From positions 1-12,839 of the forward strand of contig JAKPGH010000165.1 in NCBI GenBank assembly GCA_029550985.1: a stretch of DNA of 12,839 nt, in the 5' to 3' direction. The stretch's first letter is position 1, and each line of letters opens with the position of its first letter. The notes under the pieces were generated by a model that did not search any database, was not told where the DNA came from, and was given only the letters and a program-made list of their open reading frames with translations. This document shows positions 6,708 through 12,839 of this stretch, in pieces. Source of the DNA: Bacillota bacterium. Lineage in GTDB: Bacteria; Bacillota; Clostridia; Oscillospirales; Ruminococcaceae. The translations under genes were made by a program, and so were the position numbers.

Positions 6708-6738
6708 AAAAATATCCCGCCGAAAGGCGGGTATTTTT
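6708..6738. terminator. Bidirectional terminator between pduL and murI
   Basis: AAAAATA-T-CCCGCC (6708-6721) pairs with GGCGGGTATTTTT (6726-6738) around a GAAA tetraloop, with one bulged T. A-run and T-run flank the stem on opposite sides, so it can stop transcription from pduL (+) and from the convergent murI (-), although murI ends 75 nt away. Confidence 0.9.
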
Positions 6739-6813
6739 TATGCCCGACATATAAGGACACCCGTTTAAGCCAGTAAGCTTTCTGGTTGCGCGCTGTCTCG
6801 CCCAAAGCCTGAC

Positions 6814-7602
6814 TCAGGGTATCTTATGCTCCAGCACCTGAGGGGCGGGAATCTTGAGTTTTTCCAAAATGCGCTGGTAGACGTCCAGAGCGCCGCTGGT
6901 GTAAATTTTCAGGCTGCCCTGCCCTTTGGTTTCCAACCCCTGCTGCTCCAGCCAGCGGGTGAGCACCTTGGCAAGCTCCACGGCGGGGTCGAGAAATTCA
7001 ATGTGGGGATACCGCCGGACGAAAAAGTCCTTGACGATGGGGTAGTGGGTGCAGCCCAAAATGACGCTTTCGGGCGGCGGATTGTGCTCCAGCAACGGCC
7101 CGAAGCGGGACACGATTTCCCGCTCCACGTCCTGCTCCGGTGCGCCCTGGTCCACCAAGGCGGCCAAATGAAGGCTGCCCTGGCACAGCAGCTCAATATC
7201 CGGGTTGATGGCCCGAATCAGCTTTTGGTAGGTGCCCACCGCAATGGTGAATTCGGTGCCCAGAATCCCCACCCGCTTGACGCCGCTGCAGGCCACCGCC
7301 TCCGCCGCGGGGGACACCACGCTGAACAGGGGGATGTCCGAATTGCTTTGCAGGGTGTCGATGAGGGTGGAAATGGTGTTGCAGGCAATCACACCCACGT
7401 GGATATGGCTCTGCTGCAGAAAGGAAAGGGCTTTGAAGGTCAGCTCCAGAATCCTTTCCCGGGTTTGATTGCCGTAGGGGCAGTTGGCGCTGTCCCCAAA
7501 ATAGATGATGTCCGCTCCCGGGCAAAGGGCAAGGATTTCCCGCACAAAGGTAAGCCCTCCCACACCGGAATCAATCACGCCGATACGTGCCGTTTCAGTC
7601 AT
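6814..7602 (-). CDS. murI: Glutamate racemase
   Basis: The cytoplasmic enzyme converts L-glutamate to D-glutamate for peptidoglycan precursors. The 262 residues show the Asp/Glu racemase two-domain pattern: IDSGVGGLTF near the N-terminus (Asp11), YFGDSANCPYG (34-44), ACNT with catalytic Cys74, and GCTHYP with catalytic Cys184. Both cysteines are present, so it should be active. One region differs from typical MurI: where many family members read CPLFVPLVEEG, this one has CQGSLHLAALVDQG (140-153). The third residue after ACNT-I is also Thr rather than the usual Ala. The ATG at 7602 has AGG about 6 nt before it and a further AGGAAA upstream, a modest ribosome site, compensated by an exact-consensus promoter. 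Convergent with pduL; it appears to be a single-gene unit. Confidence 0.93.
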   Translation of the reverse strand: MTETARIGVIDSGVGGLTFVREILALCPGADIIYFGDSANCPYGNQTRERILELTFKALSFLQQSHIHVGVIACNTISTLIDTLQSNSDIPLFSVVSPAAEAVACSGVKRVGILGTEFTIAVGTYQKLIRAINPDIELLCQGSLHLAALVDQGAPEQDVEREIVSRFGPLLEHNPPPESVILGCTHYPIVKDFFVRRYPHIEFLDPAVELAKVLTRWLEQQGLETKGQGSLKIYTSGALDVYQRILEKLKIPAPQVLEHKIP

Positions 7603-7631
7603 AAGCTACCTGCTTTCCTCTTACTGCTCCC

Positions 7632-7660
7632 ATTATAAAAAACACGGAGGGAATTGTCAA
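7632..7660 (-). promoter_or_regulatory. Exact-consensus sigma-A promoter of murI
   Basis: On the minus strand TTGACA (7660-7655) and TATAAT (7637-7632) are exactly 17 nt apart. The start point should be near 7625, giving a short leader of about 23 nt. This is the second perfect promoter in the window. Confidence 0.9.
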
Positions 7661-7705
7661 AATGCTTTTGGCTCCCTAAGGCCGCCCAAAGCAGGACAAT
7701 CAAGG

Positions 7706-7758
7706 GCCTGCGCATCCGCTACCGCTCAAACGCCTTTTTAGCGGGCGGATGCACAGGC
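7706..7758. repeat. Long imperfect palindrome in the murI-DUF3006 intergenic region
   Basis: Three nested stems align in one hairpin: GCCTG (7706-7710) with CAGGC (7754-7758), GCATCCGC (7712-7719) with GCGGATGC (7745-7752), and CCGCT (7722-7726) with AGCGG (7740-7744), enclosing a 13-nt loop. That gives 18 pairs with only small bulges. No T-run follows on either side, so it is not a standard terminator. The rest of 7661-7810 holds no gene that I can support. It may be a dispersed palindromic repeat, a small-RNA segment or the remnant of a terminator. Confidence 0.6.
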
Positions 7759-7803
7759 TGTTGACATGATTGCCTTTAACCATATGCCCCTTTTTTTCAA
7801 AAC

Positions 7804-7827
7804 AGAACCGTCACTCAGGGCGGTTCT
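7804..7827. terminator. Terminator overlapping the end of the DUF3006 gene
   Basis: AGAACCG (7804-7810) pairs with CGGTTCT (7821-7827) around a 10-nt loop. On the minus strand the DUF3006 stop codon (7813-7811) falls in the loop and GTTTTG follows. In the plus direction a better TCTTTTTC run follows. It most likely ends the long minus-strand operon, while also blocking plus-strand read-in. Confidence 0.65.
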
Positions 7828-8050
7828 TCTTTTTCAGCAGCCGATGGAATAATTCCTGATTGCTCTCCCTGCGGCGGAGCGTTTCCTCGGCGTCCACCAC
7901 CCAGCCCCGGGAAGTTCGCCGCAGCCAGTCCCCCTCTTTCACGCCGGAGGGAAGCTGCTCTAATGGAAGGATGGTCTGGTTTTTGGCTTGGTCCAGGCAG
8001 ACGGCTCTGCCTTCCTCGATGCGGTCCACCACCAACAGCAAAGCTCCCAT
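7811..8050 (-). CDS. DUF3006 family small protein
   Basis: This 79-residue (or 76-residue) protein matches DUF3006 by its VDRIEEGRAV start, the LPSGVKEGDWL core and the charged helical tail ending LLKKKNRPE. Its biochemical function is unknown. It has no signal peptide or membrane segment. DUF3006 genes are often found beside ComEC-like metallo-beta-lactamase proteins, as here, where the MBL stop is only a few nt upstream, so the two are co-translated or at least co-transcribed. The start is uncertain: GGAGG abuts the ATG at 8050 with no spacer, which is unfavourable. TTG at 8041, three codons in, has a 9-nt spacer and would begin MLLVVDRIEE, as is usual in this family. I keep the ATG for the coordinates but consider the TTG at least as likely. 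Confidence 0.82.
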   Translation of the reverse strand: MGALLLVVDRIEEGRAVCLDQAKNQTILPLEQLPSGVKEGDWLRRTSRGWVVDAEETLRRRESNQELFHRLLKKKNRPE

Positions 8051-8056
8051 CCTCCT

Positions 8057-9058
8057 TTACGCCGCAATCCTGTTTTGCTCAACTTTGATTTCAATGCTCT
8101 TGCCGTCGGAAGTCAGAACTACCGCGCCGTCCAAATCGGTGCGCAGCACCCGGACGTTGAGGGCGTCCAATCGCTCCAGAACCTCCCGGTGGGGATGGCC
8201 GTAGCTGTTGTCCAGCCCGCAGGAGATGACGGCTACCTTCGGCCGGACCGCCTCCAAAAAAGCCTGATGGGAGCTGGTGTTGGAGCCGTGATGCCCCACC
8301 TTCAGCACGGTGGAGACAAGGGGGACACCCTGCTCCAAAAGGTCCTTTTCGGCGTCCTGCTCCATATCCCCGGTAAAGAGGAAGGAGGTGGAGCCAAAGC
8401 TGAGCCGGGACACCACGCTCATGCTGTTGAGGTCGTCGTAGTCCTCCAAGGGTCCTAAGATGGTCAGTTGAGCTTTGCCGCCCAAATCGTACTGGTCGCC
8501 GGGAACGGCGGGGGTGATTTCCAGTCCCGCCTGGTCGATGGCCTCCAGCAAGTCGGTAAAGGTGACGGTGGCGGGAATAAGATCGTCAGGCAGTTCCGGC
8601 AGAACCACCGTCTCCACCGGCATTTTCTTCAGCACCACGTCCATTCCCCCGATGTGGTCGGAATGGGGGTGGGTGCCGATGAGCAAATCGATGGAGGAAA
8701 CGCCCTGCTTTTTGAGATAGCGCACCACCAAATCTCCCTGGTCGTTTTCCCCCGCGTCGATGAGCACCGTCTTTTCAGGGGCCAAAATCAAAATGCTTTC
8801 CGCCTGCCCCACGTCCAAAAAGTGAACCTCCAAATTCTCCCGCAGGGTGACGGGGGAGGAAGCCGGCTTTTTTTCCGGAGGGGGAACCTCCAGTTCCCCC
8901 AAAAGGTCCTCCAGTCCCGGCAGGGAAAGGTCGGGAAGTCCAAAATTGTAGCCGTATTTTTCCTGGACGGAGCAGAGGATGAAAAAACTGCTAACCACCG
9001 CCACCAGCAGAAAGACAATTCCGCCGGTGCGGGAGCGATATCGTCTGCCTCTTGCCAT
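8057..9058 (-). CDS. ComEC/Rec2-like metallo-beta-lactamase-fold protein, membrane anchored
   Basis: A 333-residue hydrolase-like protein resembling the C-terminal MBL domain of ComEC but without the ComEC membrane channel. A basic N-terminus and one hydrophobic segment (about 13-30) suggest a signal anchor; a Pro/Leu-rich linker leads to the MBL domain from about residue 76 (LEVHFLDVGQAES). Metal-site residues are visible: His130, His132, Asp134 and His135 in THPHSDH, Asp231 in FTGD, His256-His257 in KVGHHGS, and His288 in GHPH. The domain is therefore expected to lie outside the cell, where a nuclease or phosphodiesterase role is plausible but untested. The ATG has AGGAGG 4 nt upstream. It sits 43 nt after ygiQ and is followed at once by DUF3006. 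No comEA or full comEC is in the window, so a competence role is only a possibility. Confidence 0.9.
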   Translation of the reverse strand: MARGRRYRSRTGGIVFLLVAVVSSFFILCSVQEKYGYNFGLPDLSLPGLEDLLGELEVPPPEKKPASSPVTLRENLEVHFLDVGQAESILILAPEKTVLIDAGENDQGDLVVRYLKKQGVSSIDLLIGTHPHSDHIGGMDVVLKKMPVETVVLPELPDDLIPATVTFTDLLEAIDQAGLEITPAVPGDQYDLGGKAQLTILGPLEDYDDLNSMSVVSRLSFGSTSFLFTGDMEQDAEKDLLEQGVPLVSTVLKVGHHGSNTSSHQAFLEAVRPKVAVISCGLDNSYGHPHREVLERLDALNVRVLRTDLDGAVVLTSDGKSIEIKVEQNRIAA

Positions 9059-9101
9059 AAGTCCTCCTGTGCCTTGGGTTCAAAGTGCCGGGCCGATTAC
9101 A

Positions 9102-10970
9102 TTAACGGCCCTTGCCCCGGCGGGGGTTGGAAGGCCGCTTGCCTTTGGGTTTGGAGCCTGTGGCTTTTGAAGGCCGGGGGGAAGGGGAATTCCCCGGCAC
9201 CAGACAGTCGGGTCCCGAGCCGATGAGGTCGGCCCGCCCGGCGCGGCGCAGCGCCTTGATAACCAGGGCCCAGTTTTCGGGCCGCCAGTATTGGAGCAAA
9301 GCCCGCTGCATGGCCTTTTCCTCCGGGTTTTTGGCCACGTAGACGGGAGTCATGGTAAAGGGGTCCAGCCCGGTGTAAAACATGCAGGTGGAGACGGTGC
9401 CGGGAGTGGGGTAAAAGTCCTGCACCTGTTCCGGGCGGATGTGGTTCTTTTTGAGGTAAACCGCCAACTCCACCGCATCCTGCAGGGTGGAGCCGGGATG
9501 GGAGGACATCAGGTAGGGTACCAGGTACTGCTCCTTCCCGGCTTTTTTGGTGGCGGCGTAGAAATCTTTGGCAAAGCGGTCGAAGGCTTGAATGTAGGGT
9601 TTGCCCATCTTTTCCAGCACCCGGGGGGAGCAGTGCTCGGGCGCCACCTTCAGCTGCCCGCTGACATGATGGGTCACCAGCTCCTGCAAAAAGGTTTTGT
9701 CCGGGTCGGCGTTGATGTAGTCAAACCGCAGCCCCGACCGGATAAACACCTTTTTGACTTTGGGAAGGCTCCGCAACGTGCGCAGAATGTCCAGATACTC
9801 GGCGTGGCTGACCTCCAGATTGGGGCAGGGGGTGGGAGCCAGACAGCGCCGGTTGCGGCAGACTCCTTTGGTGAGCTGCTTTTGGCAGGACGGCCCCCGG
9901 AAGTTGGCAGTGGCTCCCCCCACGTCGTGGATGTAGCCTTTAAAGCGGGGGGACCTGGTCATGGCGATGGCCTCCTCCACCACGCTTTCCTTGCTGCGGG
10001 CGGTGACGTTCCGCCCCTGATGGAGGGCGATGGAGCAGAAGTTGCAGCCTCCAAAGCAGCCCCGGTTGTGCATGATGGAAAACTCCACCTCTTCGATGGC
10101 CTTCACCCCGCCCAGGGCTTCGTAGCTGGGGTGATACATCCGCTCGAAGGGCAGGGCGAACACTTGGTCCAGCTCTTGTTGGGTTAAGGGATAGGCGGGG
10201 GGATTCTGGACCAGATACAAATTGTCCCCGTGCTGCTGGATGACCGCCCGCCCGGTGACGGCGTCCTGCTCCTCGTACTGCATCCGGAAGGCGCGGGCAA
10301 AGGCGGCCTTATCCGCCTTCACCTTTTGGTAGGAGGCGCAGGTGACGGCGTTTTTGGGCAGTTTGGTTTCGTCCACCAGCACGCAGGTACCGCGGACGTC
10401 GGTGATGGCCTCGATAGGTTCCCCCGCCGCCAGCCGGGTGGCGATTTCTTTGGTCTGGTGTTCCCCCATACCATAGGAGAGAAGATGGGCGCCGCTGTCC
10501 AGCAAAATGGAGGGGCGGACGGCGTCCTCCCAGTAATCGTAGTGGGCAAACCGGCGGAAGCTGGCCTCCAATCCCCCAATCATAACGGGGGTGTCGGGAA
10601 ACAGCTCCCGCAGCCGCCGGCTGTAGACAATCACCGCCCGGTCGGGGCGTCTGCCCGCCTTGTTGCCGGCGGTGTAGGGGTCGTCGGAGCGCCGGCGCTT
10701 GGCGGCGGTGTAATGGCTGACCATGGAATCGATGTTGCCGGAAGTGACGAAAAAGCCAAGCCGGGGCCTGCCGAAGCGGGTGTAGTCGGCGTCGCTTTGG
10801 GGTTGGGAAATCATCCCCACCCGAAAGCCCATGCTTTCCAGCAGGCGGGAGATGATGGCGATGCCGAAGGAGGGGTGGTCCACATAGGCGTCGCCGGTGA
10901 CGCAGACAAAGTCCAGCTCGTCCCAGCCTCGGGCGGCAGCCTCTTGTTTGGTGAGGGGAAGAAAGCTCAT
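9102..10970 (-). CDS. YgiQ family radical SAM protein
   Basis: A radical SAM enzyme of the conserved YgiQ family, whose reaction is not established. I place the start at the ATG at 10970 (622 residues, MSFLPLTKQEAAARGWDELD), because AGGA lies about 7 nt upstream and the family begins this way; the longer open frame to 11066 would add an unlikely Cys- and Phe-rich leader. The N-terminal part contains the typical DAYVDHPSFG, GLEASFRRFAHYDYW and MGEHQT segments. The 4Fe-4S/SAM motif is RGCFGGCNFCSI (Cys305, Cys309, Cys312). A second Cys-rich patch, CQKQLTKGVCRNRRC plus a further Cys, covers about 362-382 and may hold another cluster. The C-terminal 25 residues are very basic and probably disordered. 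It is in the minus-strand cluster after DUF4364, with two hairpins in the 114-nt gap, and 43 nt before the MBL gene. Confidence 0.94.
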   Translation of the reverse strand: MSFLPLTKQEAAARGWDELDFVCVTGDAYVDHPSFGIAIISRLLESMGFRVGMISQPQSDADYTRFGRPRLGFFVTSGNIDSMVSHYTAAKRRRSDDPYTAGNKAGRRPDRAVIVYSRRLRELFPDTPVMIGGLEASFRRFAHYDYWEDAVRPSILLDSGAHLLSYGMGEHQTKEIATRLAAGEPIEAITDVRGTCVLVDETKLPKNAVTCASYQKVKADKAAFARAFRMQYEEQDAVTGRAVIQQHGDNLYLVQNPPAYPLTQQELDQVFALPFERMYHPSYEALGGVKAIEEVEFSIMHNRGCFGGCNFCSIALHQGRNVTARSKESVVEEAIAMTRSPRFKGYIHDVGGATANFRGPSCQKQLTKGVCRNRRCLAPTPCPNLEVSHAEYLDILRTLRSLPKVKKVFIRSGLRFDYINADPDKTFLQELVTHHVSGQLKVAPEHCSPRVLEKMGKPYIQAFDRFAKDFYAATKKAGKEQYLVPYLMSSHPGSTLQDAVELAVYLKKNHIRPEQVQDFYPTPGTVSTCMFYTGLDPFTMTPVYVAKNPEEKAMQRALLQYWRPENWALVIKALRRAGRADLIGSGPDCLVPGNSPSPRPSKATGSKPKGKRPSNPRRGKGR

Positions 10971-11016
10971 AGAACATCCTTTCTCGGTTTCAGAGATGGT
11001 ACCAAATGGAAAACAA

Positions 11017-11039
11017 GGGGTAAAATAGCAGAATACCCC
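11017..11039 (-). terminator. Second hairpin in the DUF4364-ygiQ gap
   Basis: GGGGTA (11017-11022) and TACCCC (11034-11039) pair around an 11-nt loop. On the minus strand the stem is followed by TTGTTTTCC, a weak U-run. Together with the stronger hairpin at 11053-11075 it may limit read-through into ygiQ. Confidence 0.35.
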
Positions 11040-11052
11040 ACAGGATAGAAGA

Positions 11053-11075
11053 CCCGCGGCAACCAAAGCCGCGGG
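11053..11075 (-). terminator. GC-rich hairpin after the DUF4364 gene
   Basis: CCCGCGGC (11053-11060) and GCCGCGGG (11068-11075) form an exact 8-bp stem with a 7-nt loop, starting about 10 nt after the DUF4364 stop codon. On the minus strand TCTTCTATCC follows, a poor U-run. It could be a leaky terminator that makes ygiQ expression lower than DUF4364. Confidence 0.55.
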
Positions 11076-11084
11076 ACAGGCAGT

Positions 11085-11690
11085 TTAAAACAGCTTGCGC
11101 TCGTCGGAGGAAAAGATGGTTCCCAGCACCTGCTCGTTGCCGGTGAGGAGCGCCATCACCCCTTTGTAGACGGTTAAGGGGGCGTTGAGGAACCGCTTTT
11201 TCATCAGCTCGCATTCCTGACGAGTCGGGGCGAAGACCCGCAAACCAATCAGCTCCCCGTCCTTGTCGGGGATGGAAAGCTCCAACTGGAAGCCGCCTGC
11301 CGGGCAGGGCGTTTCCCTGATGTTGACCTCGGTGAGCCTGCGATGGCGCTCGATAGCCCGGCGGGTGGCGTCCAGCGCCTTTTCCCGGATGGACAGGGGA
11401 AGGGTCCGTTTAAACTCGATGCCGATTTCCCTGCCCAAGGGGGTAATGCGGTATAGCTGGACACCTTGTTCCTCGGTGACGCTGAGCTGCCCCAACTGGC
11501 AAAGGTCATCCAAAGCCTGCACCAACTCAAAGTAGTTGACCAGGCTGTGCTCGCTCAAGGCCTCGTGCAGTTGCGTAAAGCCGATGGGCTCTTCTATATG
11601 GGATAGAAGATAGCACAACAGCATTTTGATTTCAACGTCGGTGGAGGGGGACCCGGGAGCCACCCCCGCTCGAAAGATGTCACTATCCAT
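11085..11690 (-). CDS. DUF4364 family protein (winged-helix-like)
   Basis: A 201-residue cytoplasmic protein matching DUF4364, a family widespread in Clostridia and without an established function. The first half (about 18-95) has the expected helix-turn-helix pattern: VEIKMLLCYLLSHIEEPIGFTQLHEAL, then SLVNYFELVQALDDLCQLGQL and the wing-like LYRITPLGREIG. It may therefore bind DNA. The second half is an alpha/beta region ending RKLF, perhaps for dimerisation or sensing. The ATG at 11690 has GGAG 5 nt upstream. It is divergent from the VTT membrane protein gene across 105 nt with overlapping candidate promoters, so it may regulate that gene or itself; this is inference from position. It heads the minus-strand cluster with ygiQ, MBL and DUF3006, though a hairpin lies between it and ygiQ. 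Confidence 0.88.
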   Translation of the reverse strand: MDSDIFRAGVAPGSPSTDVEIKMLLCYLLSHIEEPIGFTQLHEALSEHSLVNYFELVQALDDLCQLGQLSVTEEQGVQLYRITPLGREIGIEFKRTLPLSIREKALDATRRAIERHRRLTEVNIRETPCPAGGFQLELSIPDKDGELIGLRVFAPTRQECELMKKRFLNAPLTVYKGVMALLTGNEQVLGTIFSSDERKLF

Positions 11691-11715
11691 ATCCGCTCCA
11701 TTAGTTTACGAAATA

Positions 11716-11721
11716 TTTATA
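11716..11721 (-). promoter_or_regulatory. Candidate -10 box of the DUF4364 gene
   Basis: TATAAA on the minus strand lies about 25 nt upstream of the DUF4364 start codon in an AT-rich region. No good -35 stands at 16-19 nt, so the call is weak. The site overlaps the opposing promoter region, so the two transcription units may compete. Confidence 0.35.
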
Positions 11722-11728
11722 AAACCTA

Positions 11729-11756
11729 TTGTGTATCGTAATCATTGTACTATAAA
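11729..11756 (+). promoter_or_regulatory. Candidate promoter of the VTT membrane protein gene
   Basis: TTGTGT (11729-11734) and TATAAA (11751-11756) are separated by 16 nt; TAAAAT at 11753 with an 18-nt gap is an alternative. The match is moderate. It would give a leader of about 35 nt carrying the GGAGG ribosome site at 11785-11789. Confidence 0.45.
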
Positions 11757-11795
11757 ATAGCAAAAGAAACAAGTTGTAGGCGGCGGAGGCAAAAG

Positions 11796-12509
11796 ATGAA
11801 TCGCATATCCAAGGACAAGCTTCGCAAGTACCTGCGCCGAACCGTATTCGCGCTGTTGGGTCTGGGACTGGCTGCCGTAACCGTCGGCGGCATCTGGGGG
11901 GTGCTGGCCCTTCAAAATCCCGATTATTTGGAGGCCTTTCAGAATTACATCGCCTCGTTGGGGATAGCGGGATGGCTGGTCCTGCTGGTGATACAGTATT
12001 TGCAGATTGTCATTGCCTTCGTCCCCGGCGGGCCCATTCAAATGATAGCGGGCGCTCTCTTCGGCCCGTTGATTGGGATGCTGACCTGCCTGCTGGGAAT
12101 CGCAGTCGCCACCGCCACCGTCTTTTCCCTGGTCAAGCGCTTTGGCCGGGAGGCTCTCTTTTACTTCGTGGACGAGAAGGACATCGTCAAGTACAGCTTC
12201 TTTTCCAATCCCCGGGGCCTCGAACGGCTGGTGCTCCTGCTCTTTTTCATTCCCGGCACCCCCAAAGACGCTCTCACCTACCTGTTTGCCCTCACGCCCA
12301 TACCCTTCCGGCGGTTTGCCTTTCTTTCCATGTTGGCCCGCATGCCGGCCATGCTCACCTCCGTGCTGGCGGGGGACAGCGTGGTAAACGGGGAGTGGCG
12401 CAAGGCGGGACTGTTGTTTTTGGGAATTTCCGCCGTCGCGTTAGGAGGATTTTTCCTCCACCAAAAGGTGCTGCAACGCTATCGAAAAGCAGAACAGGAG
12501 GCGGGATAA
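11796..12509 (+). CDS. TVP38/TMEM64 family (VTT domain) membrane protein
   Basis: A 237-residue multi-pass membrane protein of the SNARE-associated/VTT (DedA-related) superfamily, whose members are thought to be lipid scramblases or transporters; the substrate here is unknown. A basic N-terminus (KLRKYLRRT) precedes the first membrane segment (about 17-38). The VTT core begins VPGGPIQMIAGALFGPLIG (77-95) and continues through hydrophobic segments to about 112. The paired re-entrant motif FIPGTPKDALTYLFALTPIP lies at 151-170, and RMPAMLTSVLAGD at 182-194 is a family signature. A last membrane segment (about 204-222) precedes a charged tail. The start is ATG at 11796, not the upstream in-frame ATG at 11745, because GGAGG lies 6 nt before 11796 and the predicted promoter overlaps 11745. 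It is divergent from DUF4364 and followed by a hairpin. Confidence 0.92.
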   Translation: MNRISKDKLRKYLRRTVFALLGLGLAAVTVGGIWGVLALQNPDYLEAFQNYIASLGIAGWLVLLVIQYLQIVIAFVPGGPIQMIAGALFGPLIGMLTCLLGIAVATATVFSLVKRFGREALFYFVDEKDIVKYSFFSNPRGLERLVLLLFFIPGTPKDALTYLFALTPIPFRRFAFLSMLARMPAMLTSVLAGDSVVNGEWRKAGLLFLGISAVALGGFFLHQKVLQRYRKAEQEAG

Positions 12510-12551
12510 CGGCGCCCCGCCGTTTCCCCCTTTGATGTTGTCCGCATATTG

Positions 12552-12599
12552 AACACCGCCCTTTACGTATATATGTAACATTACGTGAAGGGCGGTGTT
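12552..12599 (+). terminator. Hairpin between the VTT gene and the PiT transporter gene
   Basis: AACACCGCCCTT (12552-12563) pairs with AAGGGCGGTGTT (12588-12599). A T-G pair and ACGT/ACGT extend the stem to 17 pairs around a 14-nt AT-rich loop. TTTT follows at 12598-12601, so it looks like the terminator of the VTT gene. It ends only 6 nt before the transporter ATG and contains the only Shine-Dalgarno-like bases for it, so it may also control that gene. Confidence 0.75.
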
Positions 12600-12605
12600 T
12601 TATCC

Positions 12606-12839
12606 ATGTTGGAGGGTTTGATTCTCGCGCTGATTGTGGGTACGGTGTTTGTCAACGGTTGGACCGACGCCCCCAACGCCATTGCCTGTGCGGTGTCCAC
12701 CAAAGCTATGGACTACCGCCGGGCCGCCTGGATGGCGGGCATCTGCAATTTGCTGGGGCTGCTGGCCGTCAGCGCGGCGGGGGCCGCCGTCACCGACACC
12801 ATCGTCTGCCTGGTGGATTTTCGGGGGGACCATCAGGCT
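12606..12839 (+). CDS. PiT family inorganic phosphate transporter, 3' end outside window
   Basis: The first 78 residues of a membrane phosphate permease. The start MLEGLILALIVGTVFVNGWT leads straight into the PiT signature WTDAPNAIA (residues 19-27), the equivalent of NDxxNA in PitA-type carriers, with Asp21 and Asn24 conserved. A second hydrophobic segment (about 41-66) follows, and the frame is open to the window edge. PiT proteins are low-affinity, cation-coupled phosphate (often metal-phosphate) importers. The ATG at 12606 follows an in-frame TAA at 12576. Its ribosome site is poor: only AAGGGCGG, with a spacer of about 10 nt and buried in the preceding hairpin. GTG at 12585 is a less likely start. 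Neighbouring regulators such as a PhoU-like Pit accessory protein would lie downstream, if present. Confidence 0.85.
   Translation, partial: MLEGLILALIVGTVFVNGWTDAPNAIACAVSTKAMDYRRAAWMAGICNLLGLLAVSAAGAAVTDTIVCLVDFRGDHQA

Noticed and set aside
6826..7638. Plus-strand 270-codon open frame antisense to murI
   Set aside because: It is a shadow of the glutamate racemase gene, which has both catalytic cysteines and its own perfect promoter.
7761..7789. Plus-strand TTGACA as a promoter
   Set aside because: The best -10 at 16 nt is TATGCC, with three matches only. Transcription would meet the hairpin at 7804-7827 at once and there is no plus-strand gene.
9291..10187. Plus-strand 298-codon open frame antisense to ygiQ, and a similar one at 10230-11048
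   Set aside because: Both are antisense to the YgiQ coding sequence and have the low-complexity Gly/His/Val composition of shadow frames; no ribosome site or motif supports them.
10971..11066. N-terminal extension of YgiQ to the ATG at 11066
   Set aside because: The extension is Cys- and Phe-rich, overlaps the hairpin after DUF4364 and lacks family character. The ATG at 10970 has a ribosome site and the family-typical start.

Overview
The window reads as a G+C-rich (high 50s % by eye) chromosome segment of a Gram-positive bacterium, most likely an anaerobic Clostridia member of the Oscillospirales type (inference). Supporting signs are strong AGGAGG-type ribosome sites, two exact TTGACA-17-TATAAT promoters, a pyrophosphate-type phosphofructokinase, a PduL-type phosphotransacylase, an iron-sulfur family 4 uracil-DNA glycosylase, and the Clostridia-typical DUF4364, DUF3006 and YgiQ families. 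No phage, insertion sequence, CRISPR array, tRNA or rRNA was found; this is mostly core genome.

Layout. 1-2177 (+): a cell-envelope pair, the C-terminal part of an EnvC/PcsB-like M23 peptidase and an S41 (CtpA-like) protease, closed by a strong terminator. 2342-3190 (+): a 282-residue protein I do not recognise, with a TTG start. 3231-3899 (+): an exact-consensus promoter, a structured leader of about 150 nt, and greA. 3949-4027: two hairpins, the second a bidirectional terminator. 4036-5907 (-): uracil-DNA glycosylase, then PPi-type phosphofructokinase. 5908-6108: an AT-rich divergent promoter region. 6109-6681 (+): pduL. 6708-6738: a bidirectional terminator. 6814-7602 (-): murI behind an exact-consensus promoter. 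7661-7810: noncoding, holding a long imperfect palindrome. 7811-11690 (-): DUF4364 regulator-like protein, YgiQ radical SAM protein, a ComEC-like metallo-beta-lactamase-fold protein and DUF3006. 11796-12509 (+): a TVP38/VTT membrane protein, divergent from DUF4364. 12552-12599: a hairpin, then the start of a PiT phosphate transporter that leaves the window at 12606.

Functional links. The M23 and S41 pair, together with murI, concern peptidoglycan synthesis and remodelling. The PPi-type phosphofructokinase and PduL fit an energy-conserving fermentative metabolism, in which acyl phosphate is made from acyl-CoA. The MBL and DUF3006 genes are a recurrent tight pair. The most interesting noncoding items are the greA leader, the palindrome at 7706-7758 and the hairpin in front of the phosphate transporter. 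I did not find a clear undescribed multi-gene system. The unknown protein at 2342-3190 is the main coding novelty.
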